DNA of 38,619 nucleotides from Verrucomicrobiota bacterium (GTDB lineage Bacteria; Verrucomicrobiota; Verrucomicrobiia; Limisphaerales; UBA8199): contig PSRM01000300.1 in NCBI GenBank assembly GCA_003176045.1, forward strand, positions 1 through 38,619. Direction: 5' to 3'. Below are positions 1 through 8,730 of the stretch, in pieces. A model generated the notes under the pieces. The model did not search any database and was not told the DNA's origin. It was given only the letters and a program-made list of their open reading frames with translations. Positions within the stretch are counted from its first letter, which is position 1. The number at the start of each line of letters is the position of its first letter. A program made the translations under genes and the position numbers.

Positions 1-1064
1 GAACCGCTGTTGCCAATCGTGATCGTATTTGGATCTATCAACAGGCGGCCACCGGCCCAGCCCGCCTGCGCTGTGCCATCGAGTCTGGAAGCAACTGACC
101 CCAGGTTTTCCGAAGAAAGCTCGACAGTCCCGCCGTTTCCGCCAAGCGGGCCGCCTCGCACTCCCAGCCGTGAACCAGTTTCATCACTGAAAACCCCGCC
201 CGATTTGAGCGTAATCTTTCCGCCACTACTCGCGGACGAAATGTCGCCATTTGCGGTGATCACAGAATTCGCGCCGAGATTGACAGAATCGGTGGCCAGC
301 AATTCGATCACGCCGCCGTGCTCTCGAACGGAGTTGGCCTGAATCAAGCCGTTCTGGTTGACAACCTGCGCCTGCAACGAGATGCTGCCGGCGTCGGCGA
401 TGAGTCTGCCCGAATTGTCCACGGAACCCTGCGGCAGGCGCACCTTTGCGCTCAGGCCGCGGCCATCGGGCCGGTCGTTCAACATCACCTCTTTGCCCGC
501 AAATAGGCCTAGTTGGCCGTCCGGCGCCGACAGCAGCCCGTGGTTCTCGACTCCTTCGGCGATGAGGAAAAGCGATCCACCCGATTGCACGTTGATCTCG
601 CCATAGTTAATGATCTTCGCGTCCGGGGGCGGGCCCTGGTAACTCCAAAAACTGCCTCCGGCAGACGGTGGCGGAAGCACCGCCGCGCTGGCTGCCACGA
701 AACCGCCAACATTGATCGAGCAGTTCGGTCCAAAGAAAAATCCATTTTGATTCATCAATACCACGTTTCCATTGGCGTTGAGGCTCCCCAGAATCTGCGA
801 TGGGCTCTGGCCGCCGATTTGGTTCCAAACTACTGAATGTGAGGAAGGCTGGACGAAAGTCGTGGTCTGCCCCGCGCCGATGTTAAAGCTTTGCCAGTTC
901 AGCACCGCGTTCTGCGAGGCGCGGATCGTCATTTGAGACCCGTTTTGTGTAGCGCTCGCTGACCCACGAGCCACCGTCATCCCTTGTGGGTTAGCGAACC
1001 CCGGATTGCTGGCGAGGGCAAGTGAGCACACGACCGCCAGGGGTGTTTTGAATGCATCCGACAT
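1..1064 (-). CDS. Two-partner secretion exoprotein (TpsA, filamentous haemagglutinin-like), N-terminal part
   Basis: The reverse strand is open from an ATG at 1064 to the left edge (354 codons), so the gene is cut by the window. Residues 1-24 are a signal peptide with h-region LAVVCSLALA, ending near NPGFA. Residues 25 to about 150 match the TPS (haemagglutination-activity) domain: WQSFNIGAGQTTTFVQPSS, then WNQIGGQSPSQILGSLNANG, then LMNQNGFFFGP, then INVGGFVAAS. This domain is what the TpsB transporter recognises. The rest is glycine- and serine-rich repeats expected to fold as a beta-helix. The usual NPNG motif reads NQNG here. The gene lies 293 bp downstream of tpsB on the same strand. The family is clear; the passenger's function cannot be told because the C-terminus is missing. 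Confidence 0.88.
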   Translation of the reverse strand, partial: MSDAFKTPLAVVCSLALASNPGFANPQGMTVARGSASATQNGSQMTIRASQNAVLNWQSFNIGAGQTTTFVQPSSHSVVWNQIGGQSPSQILGSLNANGNVVLMNQNGFFFGPNCSINVGGFVAASAAVLPPPSAGGSFWSYQGPPPDAKIINYGEINVQSGGSLFLIAEGVENHGLLSAPDGQLGLFAGKEVMLNDRPDGRGLSAKVRLPQGSVDNSGRLIADAGSISLQAQVVNQNGLIQANSVREHGGVIELLATDSVNLGANSVITANGDISSASSGGKITLKSGGVFSDETGSRLGVRGGPLGGNGGTVELSSENLGSVASRLDGTAQAGWAGGRLLIDPNTITIGNSG

Positions 1065-1227
1065 CCTAAGTTTGATGCCGTAAATATCCTCTGCGCCTGC
1101 CGTGAACGGAAGAAATGAAGTGTGAAATCGAAGTGTCAGCGGCGCGACAATAAGGGCAGCGTGTCCGAAAAGTGTAAACCAATGGCAGCCGCACATTTAT
1201 CACGCCTAAACAACCCCCACGCTACTG

Positions 1228-1340
1228 AAAATCGCGAAGCGTCTTGGAGTGCGCCAGTCCTCTGGCGCTTTGGATCGTCTTGGAGTAAGAGTCAAAGCGG
1301 TAGAGGACTACCGCACTCCAAGACGCTTCGCGAGATAAGT
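1228..1340. repeat. Long near-perfect inverted repeat between tpsB and tpsA
   Basis: The 22-base outer arms at 1232-1253 and 1312-1333 are exactly complementary (arm begins TCGCGAAGCGTCTTGG). The inner arms continue with few mismatches (CAGTCCTCT facing AGAGGACT), giving a stem of about 40 bp around a loop of roughly 20 nt. It lies in the 1065-1357 gap, where no other gene is seen. It could act as a transcriptional attenuator that sets the tpsB:tpsA ratio, or be a mobile palindromic repeat; the sequence does not decide. Confidence 0.85.
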
Positions 1341-1357
1341 GAACCATGCCCCGTCGC

Positions 1358-3466
1358 CTAAAACTGGGCCCCGATACTGAAAGTAGCCCGCAGCATCCCG
1401 GCGCGTTGAGTCGGGACATCCCGAAGCGGAACTCCCAGATTAAAATGGACATCGAAGTGGGCGCCCATGCTCAGATCCATCCCTGCGCCAGCCGAAACCA
1501 TGGTGAAAGGGCCTTTGGGTATAACCGGTTCGAGCAGGAACCCCCGGCCATAATCCGCGAAGGCATAGAACCGGGCAACCATTGGAATTTTGTCGAACGC
1601 CAGGCCGGCATCCAGATAAGGCGAATGTGGCTCAAACTGCACGCGCCAACCCGTATCGCTGTATTCGGCGCCGTCGCGATAGCCGCGGGGGCCGGATTGC
1701 CCGCCCAGGCTGAATTGCTCGTTGCTGATCAGCGGCTGGTTTGCCCATTGACCGTCGGCGGCCAGCCGCACACCCCAATTTTGATAAAAGATTTGGTCCC
1801 GAGAGATCCCGCCGGAGACGACATAGAAGTTGCCGTTGGCGTTGGCATTCGTGGCCACTATTTGGAAGTCCTCCTTCCCACTCAAGAGTCCTGGCCAGTT
1901 ATACGTCTGGCGCAAAGTCAGGCTGGTTGATCCGAACTTGTCCGGGATCGAAACGTCGGCATTGAATGAAATCGGAAGATATTGGACCGAACTGAAGATC
2001 GTGCGGCTGGAATGAGTTGGCGGCGACTGAATGCCATTGGGCGGGTCCCACGGCGGGCCATTCGTGCCTGTGGCGGGGATGTAGAGTGTGGCCTGATAGA
2101 TCTGCTCTTGAATGAGTGTCGAACGGTAGTTTTTATAGTCGAGGCCGGCGGAGAGATTGACGGTGACACCGTCAGGGCCATTTATGGGCACGGACAAACG
2201 CATACCAACGTCCTCATTCGGATTGAGAGTGCGATCGACGGTTGTCTGGGAAATCTGCAACCCGCCCGAAGGCGGGAGCACGTTCGGAGTGTTCGTGTGG
2301 TTCGCAACCAGCTCGCCTGTATCAGAAAAGGAACGCGAGACAAAGAACAGCAACTCGGCCGCGCCAGTCGGCTGCGGTGGCCGGAAGCGACGAGTGGCTT
2401 CATCGTAACCGAATCGCTCCAAGGAGTTGTCCGGCGCGCGGGCGGGGCCGTTGACGCCGGACAAAGGCAGCCGATAAAAGGCGCTGTAATTCGCAATGAG
2501 CGGCTCATCGTAAATCGGGTAGCTGCCCTGTTTTGTTTGCTCCGGGGAAGACGAATATTGGAGCCCTAGCTGATGATCGAGCTGCCACAGATTGTTTTCC
2601 GTCGCGCTAAGGTTTGCCCGCAATTCGGGTGTATCAGGCGTCGAATAATTATTGATATCGGCATGAAAGTGGAGCGGCAAGCGGTCCTTGATTTTCAAGT
2701 CGAGAGCGCTCGTGCCCGGATCCGGACCGGGTGAAATCACCGGGAAAATCTGGCGGTCGCGGTTGTTATTGGCTTTATCAAGCTCTTGCTGAAACACGAG
2801 CCGGTTGAGAATGATGTTGGTGCTCAGGCTGGGCAAATCGCGCATGATGTTGTTCGACGAAAAATAACGATTGTTGAGGATGTTTATCTCAACCAACCGG
2901 CCCTCCGTCACCTGAACATTAACCAGCCCATTGGTAATCTGCTGCGGCGGCAATCCTACTGCCACCGTGACGTAGCCGCGGTCGCGATAAGCCAACTGTA
3001 ATGCGGCAAGCCCTTGCCTAATGGAATCGAAACTGACTTGCTTTCCGACATGCCCCTGCAGAAGAGGCTCAATATCAGACTTCGTCAGCAGCGTGTTACC
3101 GCGGATTTCGTAGCCCTTGACTTCGAACAACGGGCCGTTCGTACGTGGCGCAGGAGGAACATTTGTCTTACTTTCCTGCGGGACAATGATGAGCGGATCA
3201 GGGCGACCCTCCAGTTCAGCAACTTTCTGGTGCAGCGCCGCCCTGGCGCGAACGTGCGCATCTGCGGAGGAGGGCTGAGTTGGGCTAAATGTCGTCAAAG
3301 GGTTAGCGTAATCCGCGCTGAAAGCCCCGCCGCTCATAATCGCGACAAAAATTATAACCAACAACGTATGGCGCCCCGTTCTTTCGGATTTCGGATTTCG
3401 GATTTCGGATTTTCGAACAACAGGCGCGAGTCCGTCGTGATCTGTTTTGCGTTTATTCACGTTCAT
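1358..3466 (-). CDS. Two-partner secretion outer-membrane transporter (TpsB, ShlB/FhaC family)
   Basis: Predicted outer-membrane beta-barrel that exports the TpsA partner encoded downstream. From ATG 3466 it is 702 residues. The signal peptide core is LLVIIFVAIMSGGAFSA. A POTRA domain starts at FEVKGYEIRGNTLLTKSDIE and a second one covers VEINILNNRYFSSNNIM. A barrel domain follows, carrying GGQSGPRGYRDGAEY, the equivalent of the family's conserved VRGY/F loop motif. The last residue is Phe (FSIGAQF), as in outer-membrane barrels. The frame is open upstream to 3610, but that part overlaps the AraC gene. ATG 3466 overlaps the AraC stop by 14 bp, suggesting co-transcription. The n-region is unusually long because a tandem GAAATCC repeat (about 3386-3410) encodes KSEIRNPKSE; a TTG start nearer the hydrophobic core is possible. 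Confidence 0.88.
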   Translation of the reverse strand: MNVNKRKTDHDGLAPVVRKSEIRNPKSERTGRHTLLVIIFVAIMSGGAFSADYANPLTTFSPTQPSSADAHVRARAALHQKVAELEGRPDPLIIVPQESKTNVPPAPRTNGPLFEVKGYEIRGNTLLTKSDIEPLLQGHVGKQVSFDSIRQGLAALQLAYRDRGYVTVAVGLPPQQITNGLVNVQVTEGRLVEINILNNRYFSSNNIMRDLPSLSTNIILNRLVFQQELDKANNNRDRQIFPVISPGPDPGTSALDLKIKDRLPLHFHADINNYSTPDTPELRANLSATENNLWQLDHQLGLQYSSSPEQTKQGSYPIYDEPLIANYSAFYRLPLSGVNGPARAPDNSLERFGYDEATRRFRPPQPTGAAELLFFVSRSFSDTGELVANHTNTPNVLPPSGGLQISQTTVDRTLNPNEDVGMRLSVPINGPDGVTVNLSAGLDYKNYRSTLIQEQIYQATLYIPATGTNGPPWDPPNGIQSPPTHSSRTIFSSVQYLPISFNADVSIPDKFGSTSLTLRQTYNWPGLLSGKEDFQIVATNANANGNFYVVSGGISRDQIFYQNWGVRLAADGQWANQPLISNEQFSLGGQSGPRGYRDGAEYSDTGWRVQFEPHSPYLDAGLAFDKIPMVARFYAFADYGRGFLLEPVIPKGPFTMVSAGAGMDLSMGAHFDVHFNLGVPLRDVPTQRAGMLRATFSIGAQF

Positions 3467-4316
3467 TCGGGTGGGACACAATTTTGAATCGCCGTCGGCG
3501 GGACCCCTGTTTGACCGATTTCTGGCGCCATTGGGAAGGGGTAATTCCGAACCGCCGTTTAAAGAGCGAATTGAAAAGGCCCAGGTTGCGGTAACCGCTT
3601 TCGAGGGCAATCTGGATGACCTTATCCCCAGTGGTGCTCAGGAGCCGGCTGGCCTTAAGAAGACGCAGCTCAGTTTGGCGCGAGCGCACAGATTCGCCAA
3701 AGTGCTCGCGGAATAATCGATAAAAGTGGCGTGGGCTGCAACCGCAAAGGCGCGCCAGTTCGGCTGGGCGATGCTGTATGAACTCACCATCGGGCATCTG
3801 GCGGATAAGTTGCTCAAACCGGGATTGTGCAGACGACGCCCGGGTCAGTTGTGGCCGGTGTCGCAACATTTCTTCCTGAAACAGCGCAGCGACGATGCTC
3901 AATGCGGCAGCACGCCCTCCGAGGCTGGCGCGATCCGGCGCCGATGCCAGTGCGGCAATCTGTTGAGATACCGGGTATGTAGATGGGAAAATTTGCAATA
4001 CATTCGGCTTCTCGCGGACAAGCGTTTCGAAGAATTCCTGTTCGGCGCGACTTAAGAGGCCCGGAATGGAATCGGGCGCGAAGCTGAATCCGTGGAGCAC
4101 GATGTCATTGATCTGGCTGGCCCGGACAAGGGCCCTGACGCCTGGGGCCACGACAAGCGTCTCGCCGGGCGACAGCGAACGAGCTCGCGGCTCCGCCAGC
4201 CAGTACGCAACTCCCGTTTGCAGCCAAAGCAAGCGCCAGGCCTGCGTTGCGTCCTCCCATTCCTCTCCTGGCGCTAGCTTGAACTCTCCGATCCGCAATT
4301 GAGCAAGGGATTTCAC
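3453..4316 (-). CDS. AraC-family transcriptional regulator
   Basis: 287 residues from a GTG start at 4316. The C-terminal third is a typical AraC/XylS double helix-turn-helix: LARLCGCSPRHFYRLFREHF, then the second unit with IALESGYRNLGLFNSLFKRRFG and the closing ITPSQWRQ. The N-terminal ~150 residues resemble a cupin-like sensor (for example GETLVVAPGVRALVRASQ), but no ligand can be named. Its 3' end overlaps the tpsB start by 14 bp on the same strand, so it probably heads an operon with the secretion genes and may regulate them. That target is inferred from position only. Confidence 0.85.
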   Translation of the reverse strand: MKSLAQLRIGEFKLAPGEEWEDATQAWRLLWLQTGVAYWLAEPRARSLSPGETLVVAPGVRALVRASQINDIVLHGFSFAPDSIPGLLSRAEQEFFETLVREKPNVLQIFPSTYPVSQQIAALASAPDRASLGGRAAALSIVAALFQEEMLRHRPQLTRASSAQSRFEQLIRQMPDGEFIQHRPAELARLCGCSPRHFYRLFREHFGESVRSRQTELRLLKASRLLSTTGDKVIQIALESGYRNLGLFNSLFKRRFGITPSQWRQKSVKQGSRRRRFKIVSHPNERE

Positions 4317-4462
4317 GCGCTGATGTCTTCTGAACTGGAATTGAATGGCAGTTGTTCATGGCAATTTCATGGCGTCTATGTGACGAATTGATGACTTTTG
4401 ACCAGATGTTGGACCGTGGGTCTGCGGTTTGTAGGGGACGAAGTGAAGAGTCCCCCCTGGAT

Positions 4463-4535
4463 CGGAGCGCCGAACTCTGTTTCGGCGCGGGCGGGCGCGC
4501 AAATGGAACGCGCCGAAATGGAATTCGGCGCTCCG
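4463..4535. repeat. Palindromic repeat, GGAGCGCCGAA family, copy 1
   Basis: Arms at 4463-4489 (starting CGGAGCGCCGAACTC) and 4509-4535 (ending TTCGGCGCTCCG) form an inverted repeat of about 27 bp with a short GC-rich loop. The preceding bases (TTGTAG..GACGAAG..GAGTCC) are also shared with the copy at 15909-15997, so both belong to one dispersed family. It occupies the gap between the AraC gene and the solute-binding protein gene. Confidence 0.8.
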
Positions 4536-4540
4536 ACAAA

Positions 4541-4576
4541 TAAGCCAGCGCCGGGTCACCCTCCAGCGCTGGCTAT
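4541..4576 (-). terminator. Putative rho-independent terminator after the PstS-like gene
   Basis: On the minus strand, about 20 nt after the stop of the solute-binding protein gene, AGCCAGCGC (4574-4566) pairs exactly with GCGCTGGCT (4551-4543). A T-rich run TTATTTGT follows. The T-tract is short, so efficiency is uncertain. Confidence 0.5.
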
Positions 4577-4593
4577 ACTTGATACAGGCCGAG

Positions 4594-5679
4594 CTAGAAG
4601 TTGTTCGACTTGATCGCTCCCCCATCCGTGCCGCGATTGACTTTCATGTTCGCCAGATCTGCAAAGCTGGCGGTGTAAATCGTGTTTGTGTTTTGGTAGC
4701 CGCTGTTGGTCACCGCCGAGAGCAAGGCGGCCTGGACAGCCAGCTTCGCCGAGCTAAGGGTGCTTACCTTGTTCACAACGTGCTCGTAGCCCCAGAGCGC
4801 GTATTGACCGCTTTGGACGTTGGCGACCGTCGCCTTGACGCCTTCATACTGGATCGGAAATGCCGAGGCCGCGATGTTTGCCGCGTCCGCCAGCCCTAAA
4901 TAGCCGATGGCGTTGGTGCCATTGGCGATGGTTGCGCGTTCAAGGCCGCCGCTGGTCATGCCATTCGTGGCCACAAAGTTGCCGCCCACGAACGCCCAAA
5001 GAACTTCCGAACTGGATGAGCCGACGTTCTTCTCTACGGTGATGCGCGTGCCGGAATCGGCGGTGCGGCCAGTGAGCCAGACCACATTGGTGCTGTTCGG
5101 CCCGGTCTGACCGAGGTAGCTCGCAGGCATTGCGGGCAGCCCAAATTGGATGCCGGAATCGGACAAGAGCAGCAGCGCCTGCTCCCGGGTGATGTTGGTC
5201 ACTCCAGCCAGAGTGTTATTGCACACGAATTCAAACGGGATGACCCCCACAATGACCTGGTTGAAGTCGGAGCCGTTCAACGATGGGTCGGCCGATTCCG
5301 GGAAAATATCTGAAAAGGCGATGTCCGGAGTCATATTCGCGTTTGTGCCGTTCGGGTCCGCGGTAGGCACCGGCGTTCCCTGATCTACAGCCTGCATGCC
5401 AGTTCCCGAGCCCGAAAAGCTTAGTCGCATATTGACAACCTGGCTTCCGAGCGAGGGGGCCTGGTTCGACATCGTTCCCGAAAACGTCCCTGGTGCCGTG
5501 GCTGTACCGTCCCCGTAAGTTGTCGGGCCCGGTGAATCAAACAGTGATTTGGTGCGATCCACCGCAATGGACCGGAATGCGGTGCTGCCGGTGATGGTGA
5601 AATCCAGAGCGGCAGCGCCCAAGGCTGCCATCAGCACCGGGGCAATTGAGATCTGGAGGAGGATTTTTTTGAGCTTCAT
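4594..5679 (-). CDS. PstS-like periplasmic solute-binding protein
   Basis: 361 residues from ATG 5679, with a signal peptide (MKLKKILLQISIAPVLMAAL...). The mature protein begins LDFTITGSTAFRSIAVD, resembling the opening strand and anion-binding GST/S loop of PstS-type phosphate-binding proteins. Further family-like segments are DIAFSDIFPES, VIPFEFVCNN, LTGRTADSGTRITVEKN and IGYLGLADAANI. By analogy it would bind an oxyanion such as phosphate in the periplasm, but the ligand is not proven. It is the third gene of a minus-strand series after a porin and an unknown secreted protein. No PstA, PstB or PstC gene is nearby, so it may serve a transporter encoded elsewhere. A terminator-like hairpin follows the stop. 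Confidence 0.7.
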   Translation of the reverse strand: MKLKKILLQISIAPVLMAALGAAALDFTITGSTAFRSIAVDRTKSLFDSPGPTTYGDGTATAPGTFSGTMSNQAPSLGSQVVNMRLSFSGSGTGMQAVDQGTPVPTADPNGTNANMTPDIAFSDIFPESADPSLNGSDFNQVIVGVIPFEFVCNNTLAGVTNITREQALLLLSDSGIQFGLPAMPASYLGQTGPNSTNVVWLTGRTADSGTRITVEKNVGSSSSEVLWAFVGGNFVATNGMTSGGLERATIANGTNAIGYLGLADAANIAASAFPIQYEGVKATVANVQSGQYALWGYEHVVNKVSTLSSAKLAVQAALLSAVTNSGYQNTNTIYTASFADLANMKVNRGTDGGAIKSNNF

Positions 5680-5749
5680 ATCGTGCTTTGAGTTGATGTT
5701 TTCTTAGGTTTGGTTTTGAGTTTGTTCGATTTTTGAATTCGCATAGAGG

Positions 5750-6706
5750 TCAGTAGGTGCTCAGGATTTTGTAGAAGCGCACTGGGTCGGTGGCTGTGGT
5801 ATCAGTGAAAATCTGAGTGGTGCCATCTCCGTTGGCGGTTCCCGTGCCGGGAACCTGCTGCCAGGCGGTGGGGTTCAGTGTCGGTGTGGACAAGAGTTTA
5901 TAATTGCACCCCAGCGCCGTTGTGAAAGACATCGTGGTCTGCCCCGCCACGGGATCGTAGCTTGTCTGGGTGATTTGCGATTGAGGCAAGGTCGGCAATT
6001 GATATGCCGTGTAGGTAAGGTTGCCCTGCACATCCAGCGTGAACGCCCCTAACAAAGTGCCCGCAGGCAGTGGTGACCCGGCCGCGTCAACCTGGTAGAA
6101 CGCGACTGTGGCTGGGTTGATAGCATCCACTGGCATCGGGTTCTGGGGCTGACCAGGAGGAAAGGGCGAGTTCCCACCCACGTTGTCGGGTGAAATCACC
6201 AGCGGTTGGCCGCTGGTGGCCAGGTAATCGAATGCATAAACATTTTGGCTATCCACCACGTAGTAGGTGGAGGCGTTGCTCGATGTGCCGAAGGTGGCCT
6301 TGGTGCCCACGGCTTCGATGATGCCACGCAGCGTGCTGAATGCGCCGACTGGCATGTCCGAGGGTGTAATGCCTAAGATCCCATCCGTGGCCCACAGGTG
6401 CCCCGCCGGAGCGCCTTGCGGGACGGAACCGATGACCGCAAATTTGACGCCAGACATGCTGCCGCCAAACGAATTCTTGACCAGCGTCAGGTCGAATGAA
6501 ACCGCGTGGACGCTGCCCGAGGCGTAACCCATGAACGTGCTGATCCGCCCGATATCGAATTCCACATTGTTGACATGCACGCTGGAGGTGGCCCCGTTCT
6601 TGCGGAAGACCAGCATTAAATCGCCGGAGGTATAATTGATTGCGCTGGCGAGCTGGGCCGCGCTTATTAGAATGGTTCCAAGGAGAATCGGTTTTAGTCT
6701 TTTCAT
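5750..6706 (-). CDS. Secreted protein of unknown function, verrucomicrobial type
   Basis: 318 residues from ATG 6706, chosen because it opens directly into a signal peptide (MKRLKPILLGTILISAAQLASA); the frame is open 13 codons further upstream. The mature part is beta-rich and begins INYTSGDLMLVFRKNGATSS. A C-terminal module of about 65 residues (YKLLSTPTLNPTAWQQV ... RFYKILSTY) resembles the closing modules of the GH13, propeller and GloVer proteins in this window. It sits between the porin and the PstS-like gene on the same strand, suggesting shared expression or function. No enzymatic motif was recognised. Confidence 0.7.
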   Translation of the reverse strand: MKRLKPILLGTILISAAQLASAINYTSGDLMLVFRKNGATSSVHVNNVEFDIGRISTFMGYASGSVHAVSFDLTLVKNSFGGSMSGVKFAVIGSVPQGAPAGHLWATDGILGITPSDMPVGAFSTLRGIIEAVGTKATFGTSSNASTYYVVDSQNVYAFDYLATSGQPLVISPDNVGGNSPFPPGQPQNPMPVDAINPATVAFYQVDAAGSPLPAGTLLGAFTLDVQGNLTYTAYQLPTLPQSQITQTSYDPVAGQTTMSFTTALGCNYKLLSTPTLNPTAWQQVPGTGTANGDGTTQIFTDTTATDPVRFYKILSTY

Positions 6707-6984
6707 AGCTTCGGAATCGGTTGGTGTTAATCTCACGCCTCGCACTTTAGCTTTCCGGCGCGCAAATACTTCCGCGTTTGCGCCGAGGGGTTACAGTTTT
6801 CGGACGCGCCGTAACAAAAGGATTCAAGCGTGCTGCGGCGATTCAAAAACCGGCTCCAGCAGAGATTGTCTTGTGCCCCGAGGGAGCCGTCGCGAAGATG
6901 TAACACGGCGAACTTCGCCGGAGGGCTTTACTATACCAGACTAAGCAGAGTTATGAAAAAGAGAGTCCTGTTCATCACACCACT

Positions 6985-8490
6985 CTAGAATCTCCACGTC
7001 AGGTCCATCTGGAGGAGATGATAATTGCGGATAGGATTGAGGACCGGGAGATCGGGATTACTGCCGCCGGTGCCAAGCTCATCGTTGATGCGATGCGCGT
7101 AGCCATAGCGGAAAGTCCCAAGAATGTTATCAGTGAGGCTGTAAGCCAGCGCCGAGTAAACTCCCTCGAGGTTGGCGCGGCCTTCGAAGAAGTCGGAGTC
7201 AATGAGGTTCACATCCAGCGCGTATTGCTCGATGTGCTGCCAGTACGCGCGGGCTTCCCAGGTGTGCTTCTTTGAGGTCTGCCCGTAAACCAGCCCGAGG
7301 TTGCCGATGCCCACACCGATCTGATACGCCGTGTCCTGCCCGGTGTATGCATGGGTCAACGTTCCGGGAACGCCGGGAGGGTTGTTCGCGGCGAAAGCTG
7401 CTCGGGCGCGGTCATCCCCGTGCAGGTTGCGAGCGAAGTCGCCAAAAACCCGGACATTCTGTCCCGCAATTTTGAAATTCAACTCGGCGGGAATCTCCAG
7501 CACCAGTAAGTCGTTGATGCCGTTTTGGTTCAGCCACGGTGTTGCGAAAGAGTTTTGCCCGGGAGCCGCTGAACCCGGTCCGAAGCCTTCGCCGGTGTAC
7601 GAAAGGTTGAGTCCAGCAGTCGAGCCCTGCGTGTTAGTCGCTCCCAGCCCGGTGTAATTGTAAATTACCGGTGCAAATTTGAGTGAGGTATCCTTGTTGA
7701 ATTTCACATTAGCGCCAACCTGCCACGCCAGGATGAACGTGTCGCTCGAAGGCCAATTTTGCGCAACGCTAGGGTTCTGATAGTCGAACTGCGCAAAATT
7801 CGCGAACAACTCGATATAGTTCCCGACGGGCAGTTTGAACTTCTCGGCTGCTCCTTCCGGGTTGATATCCGTATCCCAAACCATGGGCGTAGTATAAAGA
7901 CAATCCGCCATGCGCATCTTGCCCACGGTGATGTCAAACCAGTCGGTCGGGTGCCAGCCGAGATAATACTGGCCGAGATTGATGCTGGCGCTGTCCTTGC
8001 GAAAGGGCGTGGACTTGTCCGGCGTGTTGTTATCTCCTCCAAATGTTACCCAGGGAGAACGCGGGTTAGTGGCCGTCTCCAGGCGCAGGCCGTAATAAAA
8101 GTCGTCCGCCAGATCACCCCTCACCCCAAGGCGCACCGCGTAGCGAAAGCGTTCCTTATAATAGGCATTCGGGTCCGAGCCCTCGACGGGCGGATTGGCA
8201 TTTTCGGAGCTGCGATATTCATAGCGAAACCGGACGTCACCATACAACTCAATGCTCTTGATCGTATCTGTGATTTTCCATTTGTGAGCGGTGGCCGCGT
8301 TGGTTACGGCAGTTTCAGCAAGCAGGTCCTTGGCTTCCTTCTCCGTCAGAATGCCTTTTTGGACGAGTTTATTGATAAGCGCATCCGCAGAGGGCGATTG
8401 AGCGAAGGTCCGGTCAACGCCAAGTCCGAGGCAAACCAATGTCGTGATCAACAAAAGTTTGCGAGTCGAAAGGGTGGGAATCGGTTTCAT
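6985..8490 (-). CDS. Putative outer-membrane porin (Porin_5-like)
   Basis: 501 residues from ATG 8490. Signal peptide: KLLLITTLVCLGLGVDRTFA. A short helical segment follows (ADALINKLVQKGILTEKEAKDLLAE), typical of the periplasmic N-terminus of this porin family. The barrel then has many alternating aromatic strands (SIELYGDVRFRYEYRSS, RFRYAVRLGVRGDLADDFYYG, WFDITVGKMRM) and ends on Phe in MDLTWRF. It should form a diffusion channel in the outer membrane. It heads a minus-strand series with the unknown secreted protein and the PstS-like protein, which suggests solute or oxyanion uptake; specificity is inferred only. It is divergent from argA. Confidence 0.85.
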   Translation of the reverse strand: MKPIPTLSTRKLLLITTLVCLGLGVDRTFAQSPSADALINKLVQKGILTEKEAKDLLAETAVTNAATAHKWKITDTIKSIELYGDVRFRYEYRSSENANPPVEGSDPNAYYKERFRYAVRLGVRGDLADDFYYGLRLETATNPRSPWVTFGGDNNTPDKSTPFRKDSASINLGQYYLGWHPTDWFDITVGKMRMADCLYTTPMVWDTDINPEGAAEKFKLPVGNYIELFANFAQFDYQNPSVAQNWPSSDTFILAWQVGANVKFNKDTSLKFAPVIYNYTGLGATNTQGSTAGLNLSYTGEGFGPGSAAPGQNSFATPWLNQNGINDLLVLEIPAELNFKIAGQNVRVFGDFARNLHGDDRARAAFAANNPPGVPGTLTHAYTGQDTAYQIGVGIGNLGLVYGQTSKKHTWEARAYWQHIEQYALDVNLIDSDFFEGRANLEGVYSALAYSLTDNILGTFRYGYAHRINDELGTGGSNPDLPVLNPIRNYHLLQMDLTWRF

Positions 8491-8600
8491 AGGGCATCTG
8501 TCTGATTTTTCCTGCCTCTGAAGAGAATGTCCGACAGACTTGCCAGATGCAAGCGGCAGGTTTGTGACAAATAGGTGACATCCGAAATGAGTTCGAAGGT

Positions 8601-8646
8601 GGAGCGCGGACGGCCTCGTCCGCGCGGACGAACCCGTTTGCGCTCC
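8601..8646. repeat. Palindromic repeat in the porin-argA divergent region
   Basis: GGAGCGCGGACG opens the element and a CGTTTGCGCTCC-type arm closes it. An internal GCGGACG/CGTCCGC hairpin gives a compact folded structure. It lies in the 240-bp gap between the divergent porin and argA genes, where both promoters should be. Related GGAGCGC units occur at 4463 and 15909. Confidence 0.7.
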
Positions 8647-8730
8647 AATAAATCATCAAGGCGCAGATTTGTTTTGAAATCCATGCATTCCGCCTCCATC
8701 TTGCGCTTCCAAACAAGCGATTGACCTAAA

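Noticed and set aside
1346..1930. 194-residue plus-strand frame opposite tpsB
   Set aside because: It is antisense to a clear beta-barrel gene and lacks protein-like features; it is a high-GC shadow.
3386..3410. Short tandem repeat in tpsB as a CRISPR-like array
   Set aside because: It is a 7-bp period microsatellite (GAAATCC) of about three units with no spacers.
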